Origin: Ceratodon purpureus
Taxonomy: Eukaryota > Streptophyta > Bryopsida > Pseudoditrichales > Ditrichaceae
Direction: 5' to 3'
Length of the DNA: 64,000 bases
NCBI GenBank assembly: GCA_014871385.1
Contig: CM026426.1
Location: 79,651,566-79,715,565 of the forward strand
A program made the position numbers and the translations under genes. Positions 1 to 10,426 of this stretch are shown in pieces. Numbering within the stretch: the stretch's first letter is position 1; every line of letters begins with the position of its first letter. Below the pieces are notes generated by a model that did not search any database, was not told the DNA's origin, and saw only the letters and a list, made by a program, of their open reading frames with translations.

Positions 1-87
1 ATCCTATGAAATGCCAGGGGGTAAGCCCTAAAATCAAGGGAGGACGGCCGTCGAGGCCGTAAATCAAGCGGGGGGCCGTCGGATCAT

Positions 88-417
88 GGGTTGTCACGGC
101 CATCGCCGCCGACGGCCCCCCCACGCGGCCGCAGCAAGCCTCCCCTCTGCGGCGACGGCAAGGGGCCGTCGCCCGGGACGGCCCCCCCCACCGCGGCGAC
201 GGCAAGGGGCCGTCGCCCCCCCCCCCCCCCCCCCCTCCGCGGCGACGGCCGCTCCCTCCCCCCGCAACCCCTCCCCCGCGTTCAAGGTGTGGTTTCACCC
301 CGGGGTGAAACCTGTGTGGGTGATTTCTTTTTCCTAAGTTACAGGACGTCCTGGGGCGCTTGCGGACGTCCGCGGACGTCCCGACGTCCCGAGCGTCCCG
401 GACGTCCGTGACAACCC
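88..417. mobile_element. Small GC-rich inverted-repeat element (MITE-like)
   Basis: A 12-base perfect inverted repeat, GGGTTGTCACGG at 88-99 and its complement at 406-417, brackets about 330 bases of very GC-rich sequence. The interior has repeated GGCGACGG/CCGTCGCC units, a long C run near 213-235 and, at 345-405, five to six GACGTC-type palindromes. No coding potential is credible. I see no clear target-site duplication, so the ends are provisional. It resembles the element at 55,042-55,292 in base composition and in the CAGGGTT-type edge. Confidence 0.4.
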
Positions 418-512
418 TGTGCTACGCTAGACACTGGGGACTGGTCGTGGCTGGTTCCTGGTCACTTACCTCAATTAGTTGCCTTTTCAACATTAGCTTT
501 CTACCGTTTGTT

Positions 513-1280
513 TTATTGGCATAAAGACTTTCTAATACACTTGTCAGGCTCAGTTATTTCAGTGATGTGTAGAATCGCGTTATCTCTAAATGACAATGCA
601 ATCATACTCAAGGCCTTATTTTTTTGTACTTGGAGAGCTGCAATTTTTGCTGGATCAGTAGGGGCTACAGTTCCAGTAGAAGGGTCAACAAGCTTCCATG
701 AATCCTCTCTTAGTAGTAGACTCCTCATCTTGAAACTCCAAATGCTGTAATTGGGATTACCTTCCAGCTTGGAAGCATCCCCCATTAGACTGTCCCTTAG
801 TGCCATGTTTGATTTGTCACGTGTTTACCCTGATCTTAAAGCTTCAACACAACTCTACTACTTGATGCACAATCCTTCTACAATTGGATAACTATTCTAT
901 GATTGTCAGTGGCAAGTCAGTAAGTTGAGAGCAAGCTTGAGTGATGATACACACAAAGCTCTGATACCATGTTGAAATCACAATGAGATTAGGTGAAGCC
1001 CAATCGTCAAGATGAAAAAGTCGAAGAAGGGTTGTCCGTTATACATGGGGAGGGAGACCTCACTAACAGCCTATATTTGCCAGCCACCTTAGTGGAATTA
1101 ATTCCACTAATGAGCCTTGAGGGCGCCGGTTACTCTATATACCAGCTACTTCACTAGTAGGAATTCTGTCTTTTGAGGCACAGACAATAATGACTCATGG
1201 TCCACATTTGGTCCAATATGACTCAGGAAATGACATGGTCCAATATGACTCAGGGGGAGACCCAACTGAAGATACGTGTC
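513..1280 (-). mobile_element. Truncated Ty1/copia relic (gag start, primer site, part of LTR)
   Basis: Fossil. On the - strand the stretch 806-513 encodes the start of a copia-type gag (UBN2/DUF4219-like), with the residues KLEGNPNYSIW near the start. Upstream of it, at about 960-969, lies the complement of TGGTATCAGAGC, the initiator-methionine tRNA primer site used by plant copia elements. A TGTTGAAA edge immediately beyond (from about 970) is the end of the LTR, which runs to roughly 1,280; the far end is not resolved. The element is broken and most of pol is missing. Confidence 0.7.
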
Positions 1281-2287
1281 ATGCAATGGTGCTCGATTAG
1301 GTGATTTTCAGGCCAGAATTGCAACCAGAGTTACTCGACAGATTTTACCTCATCTGCTGAATGTACTTCCTGAGAACACAAGATCCAAATCTTTGAGTAG
1401 TTGGCTTAAGCTCTTTGAATGAAACCCTGAAAATTTTCTACAGAATGTTATGGTTATTGTGCTTTCTCTTTGAATATGGCTGTTTCGGAGATGATGCGAA
1501 GCTACTCCTTTGGTATCCCATGTGTCATTATCATCTTCACTTGTACAACATCTTGTCTTTGAAACATTTCTTCCTTACAATGTATATATTGTCACTATGT
1601 GCTTTTTGCAGTACGATGAATTACAGAGCAAGCGGAATGGTTGTTGATTTAAGAATTTCAATTTCGTTTAATAACACAACGATGGATTTCATTTCGATTT
1701 ACACTAATGAGTTGTATTAAATCTTCGAAATCTTTGAACAGGCTTCGTCGTCTCTTTTCAGCATTCCGTCGTGTTTGTTTATGCGACAATTGCATGCGAC
1801 TGGGAGCCCTTCTCGCCATAGTCAGGAGCTCGCACAAGCTCCAACTTGAGTTGCGCACCTTGCCCACCTGAGTTGGGCACCTCGCCCACCCTCCCTACCG
1901 AGCACTCACTTGGCGACTTCCTCGACCACTCTTAAATTCGCATGCATGTGCTCATTCGTTTAGGGTTTCTTGCGCCGCCCTCTCAAGCGCCTCATTCGCG
2001 CCTCTTTTTGCTCGCAGGTCGCGGCTCAGTGATGCGTCCAGGATTAGCGTTAGGAGCGCTACTGGCAACGGTAAGTCGCCCTCTTGATTGATGATTGCGC
2101 AACCTTCTCTCCGAATATCATGTTCTTGAGCCTTCTGGTTTGATCAATGTGGAGTCTTCATTGTTGAAAGCTTGAAGAATATTGTTGAAAGCTTGAAGAA
2201 TATGGTGAGTGGAATTTTATTCTATGTTTCTGGTTCTTAGGTTTAGCGAGGAGATATGAGAACCAAATGTCAAGAAATTAGGCAACC
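1281..2287. other. Intergenic region and probable 5' region of the BTB gene
   Basis: No gene is recognised with confidence between the copia relic and the BTB gene start. A short open stretch near 1,310-1,420 (reading ATRVTRQILPHLLNVLPENT) looks protein-like but has no identified family. A TTAGGGTTT telo-box-like motif at 1,960-1,968 and an increase in CT-rich sequence fit a promoter or 5' leader. Confidence 0.35.
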
Positions 2288-4040
2288 ATGGGCAACAACG
2301 TCGTTGCCATGGAGCAGGTCTACCAGAAGCCCGAGCAGGTGCAGGAGAACAAGGTAAACCGTCGTGTTGAGTCTTCATTCTTGGGCTATGTTTCAAGTTT
2401 TCGTTTCATGGTTTCGATTTAGGATTTCATGCTCAATTCTGTGCTTGTTGAGTTCCCTAGGTTTTCAATTGTCTCGAATTTTTGTCTCTTTCGCGAGGAT
2501 TGAGTTCAGTTTTTGAGGAATGTTATTTTTCATGATGGGTTTCATGATTGCGAATGACTTCAGAGAAAAGAGGATATTCTCAATGCATGGGACCGGATTT
2601 TTCTTGAGGGGGCTAATACCGACATCACTGTATGGACTGATGACGGCAGTCGAATTTATGCACATTCGGCGCTTCTGGTAAGCATTTCCAGCTAGAGTTT
2701 TATGTTAATTATCACTAGCGAATTCGACCAGCTATTTGGTTTCGCCTTAATGCTTTCCAGACAGCTTGCGGATCTCTATTTGAGGTTTTGAAATTGATCT
2801 GAACCTGAGTATTTATCTGGTGTGTTTTGCTAATGGCAAGCTCTCCTGTGTTGAAGTTCACTCTGAAGAAGGAGCTTAGGACATCAAGGCTGCTTGTTCT
2901 TTGTGTTCTCGGCTTAGGACATCAAGGCTGCTTGTTCTTTGTGTTCAAGGCTGCTTGTTCTTTCATGCAGTTAGATGTTTCTCCGATATTCGTACTCGTC
3001 TCGGTGCGATTTCTTCACCTTGGAATGTATTCAACCACTGCTACTCGATTTCTAGCATTAGGATTGCTTCGAATCAATTTGAGATTTTGTTCAGATTGAA
3101 TTTGACTGGTGCCTTTACAAAGCAGCATTTCAACTTCACAACAACTGAAAGCGAGTCTTCCTAAACCCTATGCATTCTGAGCGATTTCTGTCTACATTTT
3201 AGCCATGGAGTTTGTAACTATTGTTTCCCGGAAATATTGGGAGAATTCATGATGATGGTGCCTTAATATACGAGTCAAGGGATCCATTAGAGTCCCTTGA
3301 GTTTCCTGTTCCTCATAAATTTCTTGTTTCTTGACTAGGTGTGAGCAATCTGACATAGATGAGTGTGCTCTACACTTGCTAGTGCTGGCACATACTTACA
3401 TTGGTCCCAGCCCTCAAGCGTCTTTGTACAAGTCATTTTGAGCAAAGGCTGCTGAACGTTGATATTGTTGTGGATATCCTACAAAAAGCTAGGTGCTTTC
3501 TCGTCCCTAAGACTTCTCGTAAATTGCTGAAATTTAACCTACGACAGTTTTTCAGAGACTTTGTTGTGGGGTAACTTCTTAGATTGAATATATTCATGTT
3601 CATACTTTCCTCAGGTTGCACTGTACCTGGTAAGGAGTTGGAGGCTTGGAGCACGGGGTATCGAAGTGTGTGTAGATAGATGTCTATTTTGGTTTCCCGA
3701 GCATTAGCAACCTATTGGCACAGTAGTGACGGTATGCAAAGTTTATGATCGGTAGTGCTTATAAAGAAACAGGAATACGAACGTACTCACGTAGTTAGAG
3801 TCAATTAATGCAGCCCTTCCTAATCACAACTTCTCTAGCGTAAGAGTGGCATGTCAATTTTGACGTGAAGCCCATGTTGACATTCAGACTATCTGCACTA
3901 TCAGGCTTTGTGATGCACCTCGACTATGTCTACTGTGTCTACGACGAATTATAAAAAGATTTCAAGGCTGGAGGACTATGAAGCATTCCAATCCAACCCT
4001 TGAACAAGAGGTGTTAGAGGCAGTCATTCGAGCTAGCATG
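2288..4040 (+). pseudogene. BTB/POZ protein gene, BT (BTB-TAZ) family-like, probably damaged
   Basis: Exons recognised are 2,288-2,353 (ATG, MGNNVVAMEQ), 2,564-2,677 (BTB core with DITVWTDDGSRIYAHSALL), a short continuation from 2,761, 3,339-3,492 (ALHLLVLAHTY, then LKRLCTSHFEQRLLNVDIVV) and 3,905-4,040 (LCDAPRL, then the GWRTMKHSNPTLEQEVLE block). Splice sites are consensus, and the 3,492/3,905 junction restores KARLCDAPRL exactly. BT proteins act as adaptors for CUL3 ubiquitin ligases and normally end in a TAZ zinc finger. I find no TAZ exon downstream. The exon at 3,339 shifts frame by one base near 3,403, and the middle of the BTB fold (after 2,784) is not found. It is therefore either a host pseudogene or a gene with a sequencing error; it reads as a host gene, not as transposon cargo. 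Confidence 0.6.
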
Positions 4041-6599
4041 GTACGTGAAAATTGCCTCATTATGCCATCCCAATGCCCGATCTGGAGCTTCAACTGCAAT
4101 GTACTCCAAGTAATACTCTATTAACATGAACGATCCTGTTTTAGGCAATTTTGTTCTGCTGAAGACTTCATTTGTATGAAATGTTTAAGAAAGCTCATAC
4201 GGGGCTTTCAAGTGTGCATTAATTTACATCGAAAGGTTTTAGGTAATAGAGTGGCTACCTGTATTTACATTGTTATTTTTTTAAGGTGAAAGCCAGAAAT
4301 GCGAGAGAAATATGGATTTTTTTTTGACCTTGACATCCCTTGTGCTTGTGTTTGAAGCCAAATGCTTTGTTCCAAGGTGGTGATGATGCCATGCATAATG
4401 CACTTGCAGCAACAACGAACTGGGTGAAGGTAAATTTTGTGGTGCCTCTCTAGTGCTTACTTGTGCCTTTTGGATTTACTCTTTGGACTTTCTTCGCAGC
4501 ATGGATGACTTGGTGAAAATTTTTGATACATTATCTTTTACATTATATTAGTTATCAAAACTTGAGATGTGGTGTGTGACGTGCTAAGAAGTCGTATTGG
4601 TTGGTCTTGGGTACAGATTTTATAACTACAAGGATGCAGTCTGATCAGAAGGCTATCAATGTAGGTGACAACTATCAGGGAGATTTTATTTGGAAGATAG
4701 AACCATTCTGGTTGTTCCTGTTGTAATCAATGAATGAAATAATAAAACCATGGAGTTGCAAATATCTAGCATTTAGTATGATTTTCGTGAAGGTGATTCG
4801 AAGACTATACATTGGAACTCATTGTTTTGTAAATGTTGTGTGTATGAACATTGTGTGAATGTTATGAATGTGAACATTGTGTAAATATTGTGTATGTGAA
4901 CATTGCGAACATCATGAGAAATCCATGTGCAATGGAATATACATCTTCGGAGTCTCAGTCTTGTACAGAGGGTGTACATATCTGAACATGTTCATACAAA
5001 GTACATTTCTCAAGATGTTCACACCAAGTACATTTCCAAAGATGTTCACAAGGAGTACGTATTTGAGGAGATTTACCTTGCAAAGTTAAATTGGTCCGAA
5101 ATGACATGGACGCAGGAAGGACTGGTCCCTATTGACATGAAAAGTTAAGTGTCATTTTTTGGGAAACTTGTCCAAAATGACTCTTTTCCAAGTCATTTAA
5201 CGCGTCATTAAATACCAAATTTTTACTAGTGAGCTTCCAAATCCCCTGACAGGATCCAGCTACAGTGTTCCTTGTCGAATCTACTTTGATTGTCAACATT
5301 GTAGTGTCCAAAATCTACGAGCTATACATTCATCAGCAATTTGTGCTAGATCAAAAGATTTGTTGTATTCCTCACGTGGGTATAGATTGCCATTATAGCA
5401 AGAAAAGACGGGAGTACCATTGCAGCAGTATATAGGAGGACCTTGAAAACAGCTTTCAGATTCTCTCGTGTGAGAGGTCGATGCGCCTGCATAGCAGTTT
5501 TGATTATCATCTCCCTGCTGTTTAGAATGATAGGGTACTTTGAACAACCAACAATTGGCCTTCTAACATATGACGCGCTAGAACAGCCGACCGATCTTGT
5601 ACTAACTAGCACTTGATCATCTTCACGAGGCATTGCTTGGAAACACTACAATAACAAAAAAATTGTTTGTATTCCACACCTTGAATCAGCCTCTTAAAGA
5701 ATTAGGTCCTTGTCAATGACACGAGGTTTTTTTATAGAAACACTTCTTCATATGCTTGCACATTCTACATTGTTTTTCCAAAAACTTCTAGGTCCATAAC
5801 TTCTATGTACATGGAGATAATTGTTTACGAAGACGACAAAAGCAATATCCTTGCCCCCTGGATTCATAGTCATTAGGGATCCCTTCAGCAGCTAGTATGG
5901 CACAGCATCTGAGAATCTCTAGATTCATTTTGCAAATAAAACCGTACCCCTCTAATGCCATGAAGTAAAAGTAGTACGCAGTCAGTACATGCTACATATC
6001 ATCTACATTTCAATTTATTTGCCACTTAATGCAAACAGATAATTAGAAATGATTGATGTTTTGTATTCCAATGACTTTAATTTTCTAAAAGATTTAGGAA
6101 TGTTACCCTTGGTCCATTCCTTGGTCCATTCTTTGGTCCATTTTTTCCAGGGCAACTTTTAATCTTTGTCCTTAGATCGGAATCCTCTGCATGTCATTAC
6201 AATTTAGAATAGAAATATCACTAGACCCATTCCTGGGTTTCTTCCTTCAACTTTGTCCGCTGTTGCTTCTTGCTTGAGCGCAGTTGAGGTTGTTTACGGA
6301 GTTCTGCTAATATGGATTCAAGAAGAAGGTCGTCAAGTCCTGCACAAGCCTTGATTACTCATTTCTTCACCAAGAAAGAGTGCAAGAAGAAGAGCATACT
6401 GAGTGGGTTTTTTTATCAGACCTTAATTACAGACTTCTATCATGAAAGGGAAGAAACAGTAGAAGTCGGTCAATTAGTTTCTTAGCATAGCTTTAGTGAT
6501 TTAGAGTTTCATTTCCTCCTCGACATAGAGCCGCAGACCCCAATCTCACAATATAGTTTGATCTACTCAAATTGCTCACACGTGTCTGAAACCCCAGAA
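4041..6599. other. No recognisable gene; short period repeats
   Basis: Mostly AT-rich single-copy-looking sequence. At about 4,820-4,915 there are repeats around GTGAACATTGTG, and at about 4,983-5,070 three imperfect units of roughly 27 bases of the type GATGTTCACACCAAGTACAT. Overlapping - frames at 5,293-5,633 give short peptides of unknown family. Triplicate TTGGTCCATT units lie at about 6,113-6,145. The right part (from about 6,300) may hold decayed upstream transposase sequence belonging to the copy at 6,600-7,884. Confidence 0.3.
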
Positions 6600-7884
6600 A
6601 TTAGAGTTGCCGGAGCCAACTTTGATGTTGAGTCAGAGGTAGAATCAGAGATGCACAAATGTTTGTGGCAGTGGTAAGTGCCGAATGTTTCTTTTGTATC
6701 TCATTTGGAATAATTTTTTTCACAAATTTCGCAGTAGATGGCTTTAATCATGGCTACATTTGCGTAGGTACAAGGTTCCGTACCTGGGAAGGAATTTTGC
6801 TCGCGGTGGTAGTGCACCAGTACTGCTTTGGGCTTCACACCGGTTTCATGAGAGAGTAAGGTTTTCTTTTCTCTGTTGAATTCATTGTATTCTTGGATGG
6901 ATGTCCATCAGAGTTCAAGTGTGCAAAGTCTCTTTACTTTGTCTCGAGGTATTCATCACTTACGAGATCGGATGATATGTCGCTTGGTTGTGTGATGCAA
7001 TGGAATCATTTTGGCACTAGTCATCGAAAGGGTCAGTGGGATGGAGCAAGGGCGCATGTGAAGGAGGCACTATGCAGGGAGCAAGTAAAACCAAACAGAG
7101 TGAGTCTACACAACTCCTGCAACGTTGTGACTTTCCTTTGTGAGGCTATGAACCAGAAATATGCTGGTTATCACAACGCCCAAAGTTCTGTACACCGCTA
7201 CTTATATGATGTGAAGGAGGTTGATGTTAACTTGTTACTCGACCCGAATGCTCGCACAGTAGAGGGTGCTAGATCTTTTCACCAAGTTAGAAGTGTTGGG
7301 CTTGAGGGGACATCCTTGCAGGTTCGAAGACTCTCCTACTTTTGTAGGTTTTTCCTGGGCGGTGGGGACGGACCATGTGATACTCTCAGATTTGTTGAAC
7401 CTTATACGCTGATTCATTTAGAGCCATGTGAACCGCAAGCTCTTACTAGGCGTGATAGGAGGCGACTTGATTTGCACCCACGGATGACTGCTCGGGAGGC
7501 ACTTGCCGCCACATTGGAGGTTGAAGACCATTTTGCAGTCGTGGCAGATGATGGATCCGACTATCCTGAACTCTTCATTGTCAGGAGCCTCTGCACGGTG
7601 TATAGGAAGATGTGATGGAAGATACTTGGGGACAATCAGTTTATTGTGGAGAGAAAATTGTTATAGGTACGTACTACAAGCAAAGGGGCAGCAGTCGTTC
7701 TTCATACATCAGAGAAGATCCACAACGACCTGCTCTCATATATTCTCACTTGTTGGTTGCTACAAAATTTGATCTTCCAATAGCCACACATTGCCAAAAA
7801 GGGGGACGAGGAGGTACACAGGTGTACAAGCTCATAGCTCAGGCGCAGGAGCACATTCATTCTCAACTTTTGGTTCTCGACTAG
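6600..7884 (+). pseudogene. Decayed DDE-type transposase copy A (C-terminal half)
   Basis: Clear homologue of the transposases at 31,950-28,239 and 10,427-13,921. Reading from about 6,813, it matches their HQYC...LH block, then LDGCPSEFKCAKSLYF (second acidic motif, SDGCxGQFK in the intact copy), HRKGQWDGARAHVKEAL (third motif, GHGKGEWDGAG) and the C-terminal domain (VEDHFAVV, GTYYKQRG, VATKF). A weak counterpart of the first motif (DFAENY) is near 6,610. In-frame stops at 6,857-6,859 and near 7,613 break it, and the N-terminal half is not recognised. It lacks the two introns that interrupt this part of the E2 copy. It is the oldest-looking of the three copies and lies just left of E1. Confidence 0.75.
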
Positions 7885-8749
7885 TAAATTTCATGTAGTT
7901 CTCTGGTCATAACATATTTTAGTAATATTGTTTCTTGGTATTTGTTTTTCTACAAATCTGTGAAGAGCAGGAGATCTACTTCATGTAATTATGTTTGAAG
8001 TTTGGTTTGGTGTAGTCACATTCGGTAACAGACCTTGGTTGTAACACTGGTTGTAATCATTGTCTTCTATTACAGAAATATAAACCACCACCTTTAAAAT
8101 GATGAGTAAGTAATCCTAGGAATTTGTTGTTCATAGGATCTAGTTGGTTTAGTTATGTTTGATGTTCTGTTTGCAAAATTTCAGTTGGTCAAAGGACTAG
8201 TTAGAAAGAGCAGCAAAGGAACGTGAAAATCTTGTTATTACAAGGATCTTTTTATTTGTGACTGTCATATTAGCGTACATGTAGTGAATGTCAAGAACGA
8301 AGTTCCCATACACTATTCAATGAATATCATGAATTCACATACACTATTGATATTGTCCGTATCTTGTAAGAATTTTTGCATACCACAAATCTAAAAGAAG
8401 GCCCTGGCTGCTTGTCATATCAAGTTGAGACAAAAGGTTGAATATAGACCCATAAGAGTTTTTTGCAATTTGTTCCAGTTTCAACTTGTTCCAATTAGTA
8501 CTTGAAGTCAGACGCTGGAAACAGGCCTCTAGTAATCGAGCCCCAAGCATAATTTGTGGCCTACTCTTGTAAATTATGACCTAGTATGTGTGTGAATGGT
8601 ATTCTTATGTGGTTATACCATAGTCGTTGTATTGATGGAGTCTGCTGGCATTAGCTTCTGCTTAGTAGCGCGGGTGCCTACCATTAGCTCTATAAACAAT
8701 ATTCCATACAAAAATGAGTTTGCAATTGACTTACAAAGATTAAAATTTT
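7885..8749. other. AT-rich flank between copy A and E1
   Basis: No gene, RNA or SET-domain remnant seen. The last four bases, 8,746-8,749 (TTTT), are the left target-site copy of E1. Confidence 0.5.
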
Positions 8750-8778
8750 GGGTGGATGTACACTAAACTAGTACAAAA
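8750..8778 (+). repeat. E1 left terminal inverted repeat
   Basis: Begins GGGTGGATGTACACTAAACT. It pairs with the right repeat at 48,670-48,699 and is preceded by the TTTT target copy. Confidence 0.85.
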
Positions 8779-10426
8779 ATGTAGTCACACACTGCAGTTA
8801 CAGAGGTGTGTGGTATTGAATTCTATGTCAATCACATCATAGTAACTTGCAGGGGTTTAGGGTACCATAAAATGATAATAGACCCTACATTGCAGCTATT
8901 TTAGAAGTTGTTATTAATAGATTGTGATTTCACTCGTGAACGGCCCTTGGGCTCATAAAATACAAGACCGTATTTGACAAATATGATGAGAGCAAAAGCA
9001 GAGCTTTTCAAGCGGTAGCCGATCCATGATGCAAGAAGTGTTCATAAAAAAACTTGACTTCGAATTTGACGTAGATTCACAATTGTGTGATTCACAGCAC
9101 GGTATACAGAGTGGGTGGCATACGGCCAACAAAGGCTTTCAGGCCGTTCAGGGATTAAATGAACGTAGAGAGTATATTTATATACTCGCATATACTTGTC
9201 ACAGTTTTGTATTTGACACAAATATACTTTGTTGGGCAAGAAAATTTGTACAATCCAAGCAGAAGTCATGGATTGTATATTGTATACACATTCTTCTTGC
9301 ACATTTCATCTAAAAATATGCAACCTAGGGTCTAAATTATCATTTATAGAAAGCAAAGGCTTATTTATTGTAGAGTAAAGAAAACCTAAGTAGATATGAT
9401 TTTTTTAGGATCTTTTTTTTTGTGCTTTCTAATGTGACCAAAATATAGTTGGGCCAGTTATAGCAGAGAGTAAATTCCATTCTCATAGCATATATTGCAA
9501 ATTTATCTAATAATGCTGCTGGGGACGAATTCAACATACTATGAAGTACTTCAGGGTACTTAGTTGCATGGATAGGGCCTGGCAGTGTTCCACGTGTCTC
9601 ACCTTTTTGGAATCTGTTTGGGGCCGGACCGCTACGCGATGTCCACGTATTGTTCTTGGATACAAAACTCCGCCATATCAATGCACAACCTCAAAAAGTG
9701 ATTATCATATTGACAACGATTTGTTGTTGCCCTACTTCATTAGCAAATTCTTTGGACAATATTGCGAAACTAGTAGCACACTCTCCCTTGAATCAGATCT
9801 AAATTGCCTCATTTAGAAACCCGCTTAGGACTCTTGCTAATTGCTACAACTTTCAGGCTATCTTTTGCCGTTCTGGCTTCAATTCAACGCCCATTTTGTT
9901 CTAAGATCCCTATATGAATATGTTAACGTTCATTAGATGAAAGGAATCTCAATGAATTTTGGTGGTTTAGGGTTTGGGGCTTTGCAACCTCCTTATATCC
10001 GTTTGGCTTCTTCTCAGGGTTTTGTGTCTTGAGGGTTTACGAGCAAGAAGTTTGCAAATTTGTGAAGCATTGAGAATCCGTGAAGCGCTTTGAAGGTTTC
10101 TGAAGCGCATTGAGATGCTTTGGCGATGCATGAAGCGCATTGAGGAGCTCTAAGAGTTTCTGAAGCGCATTGAGAGGCTTTGGCGATGCATGAAGCGCAT
10201 TTAGGGGCTCTAAGAGTTTCTGAAGCGCAGTGAAGGGCTTTGACACTAAACCCTATTCGGGACGTGCAAATCAGAAGATAAAGTTATCCGCGGTATAAGT
10301 TGGAGTTGCTATATGTTTAGGGTTGCAATTATCGACAATCTGCAGTTATGGTGACATCGACTTTTCTCCATAGACGTTTTCATCGCTTAACATAACTTTT
10401 TTTGTGGGAGCTTTGTAGTAAACCGA
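8779..10426. other. E1 left subterminal region
   Basis: About 1.6 kb between the E1 left end and the transposase start codon. No exon can be supported. A 60-base tandem repeat lies at 10,077-10,241. Open frames on - near 9,361-9,681 have no recognisable motif and are treated as chance. Confidence 0.4.
10077..10241. repeat. 60-base tandem repeat, about 2.7 units
   Basis: Exact 60-base register. Each unit is built from two related halves of about 30 bases that share TGAAGCGCATT, with GGCGATGCA and CTCTAAGAG following. It lies 190-350 bases upstream of the E1 transposase start, a place where transposase-binding arrays are often found, though no such role is shown here. Confidence 0.8.

Noticed and set aside
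86-411. Arg/Pro-rich frames in the first 400 bases
   Set aside because: Product of GC-rich repeats inside an inverted-repeat element; no conserved motif.
9361-9816. Possible coding exons in the E1 left subterminal region
   Set aside because: Frames on both strands of similar length, no match to the E2 upstream exon or any family.
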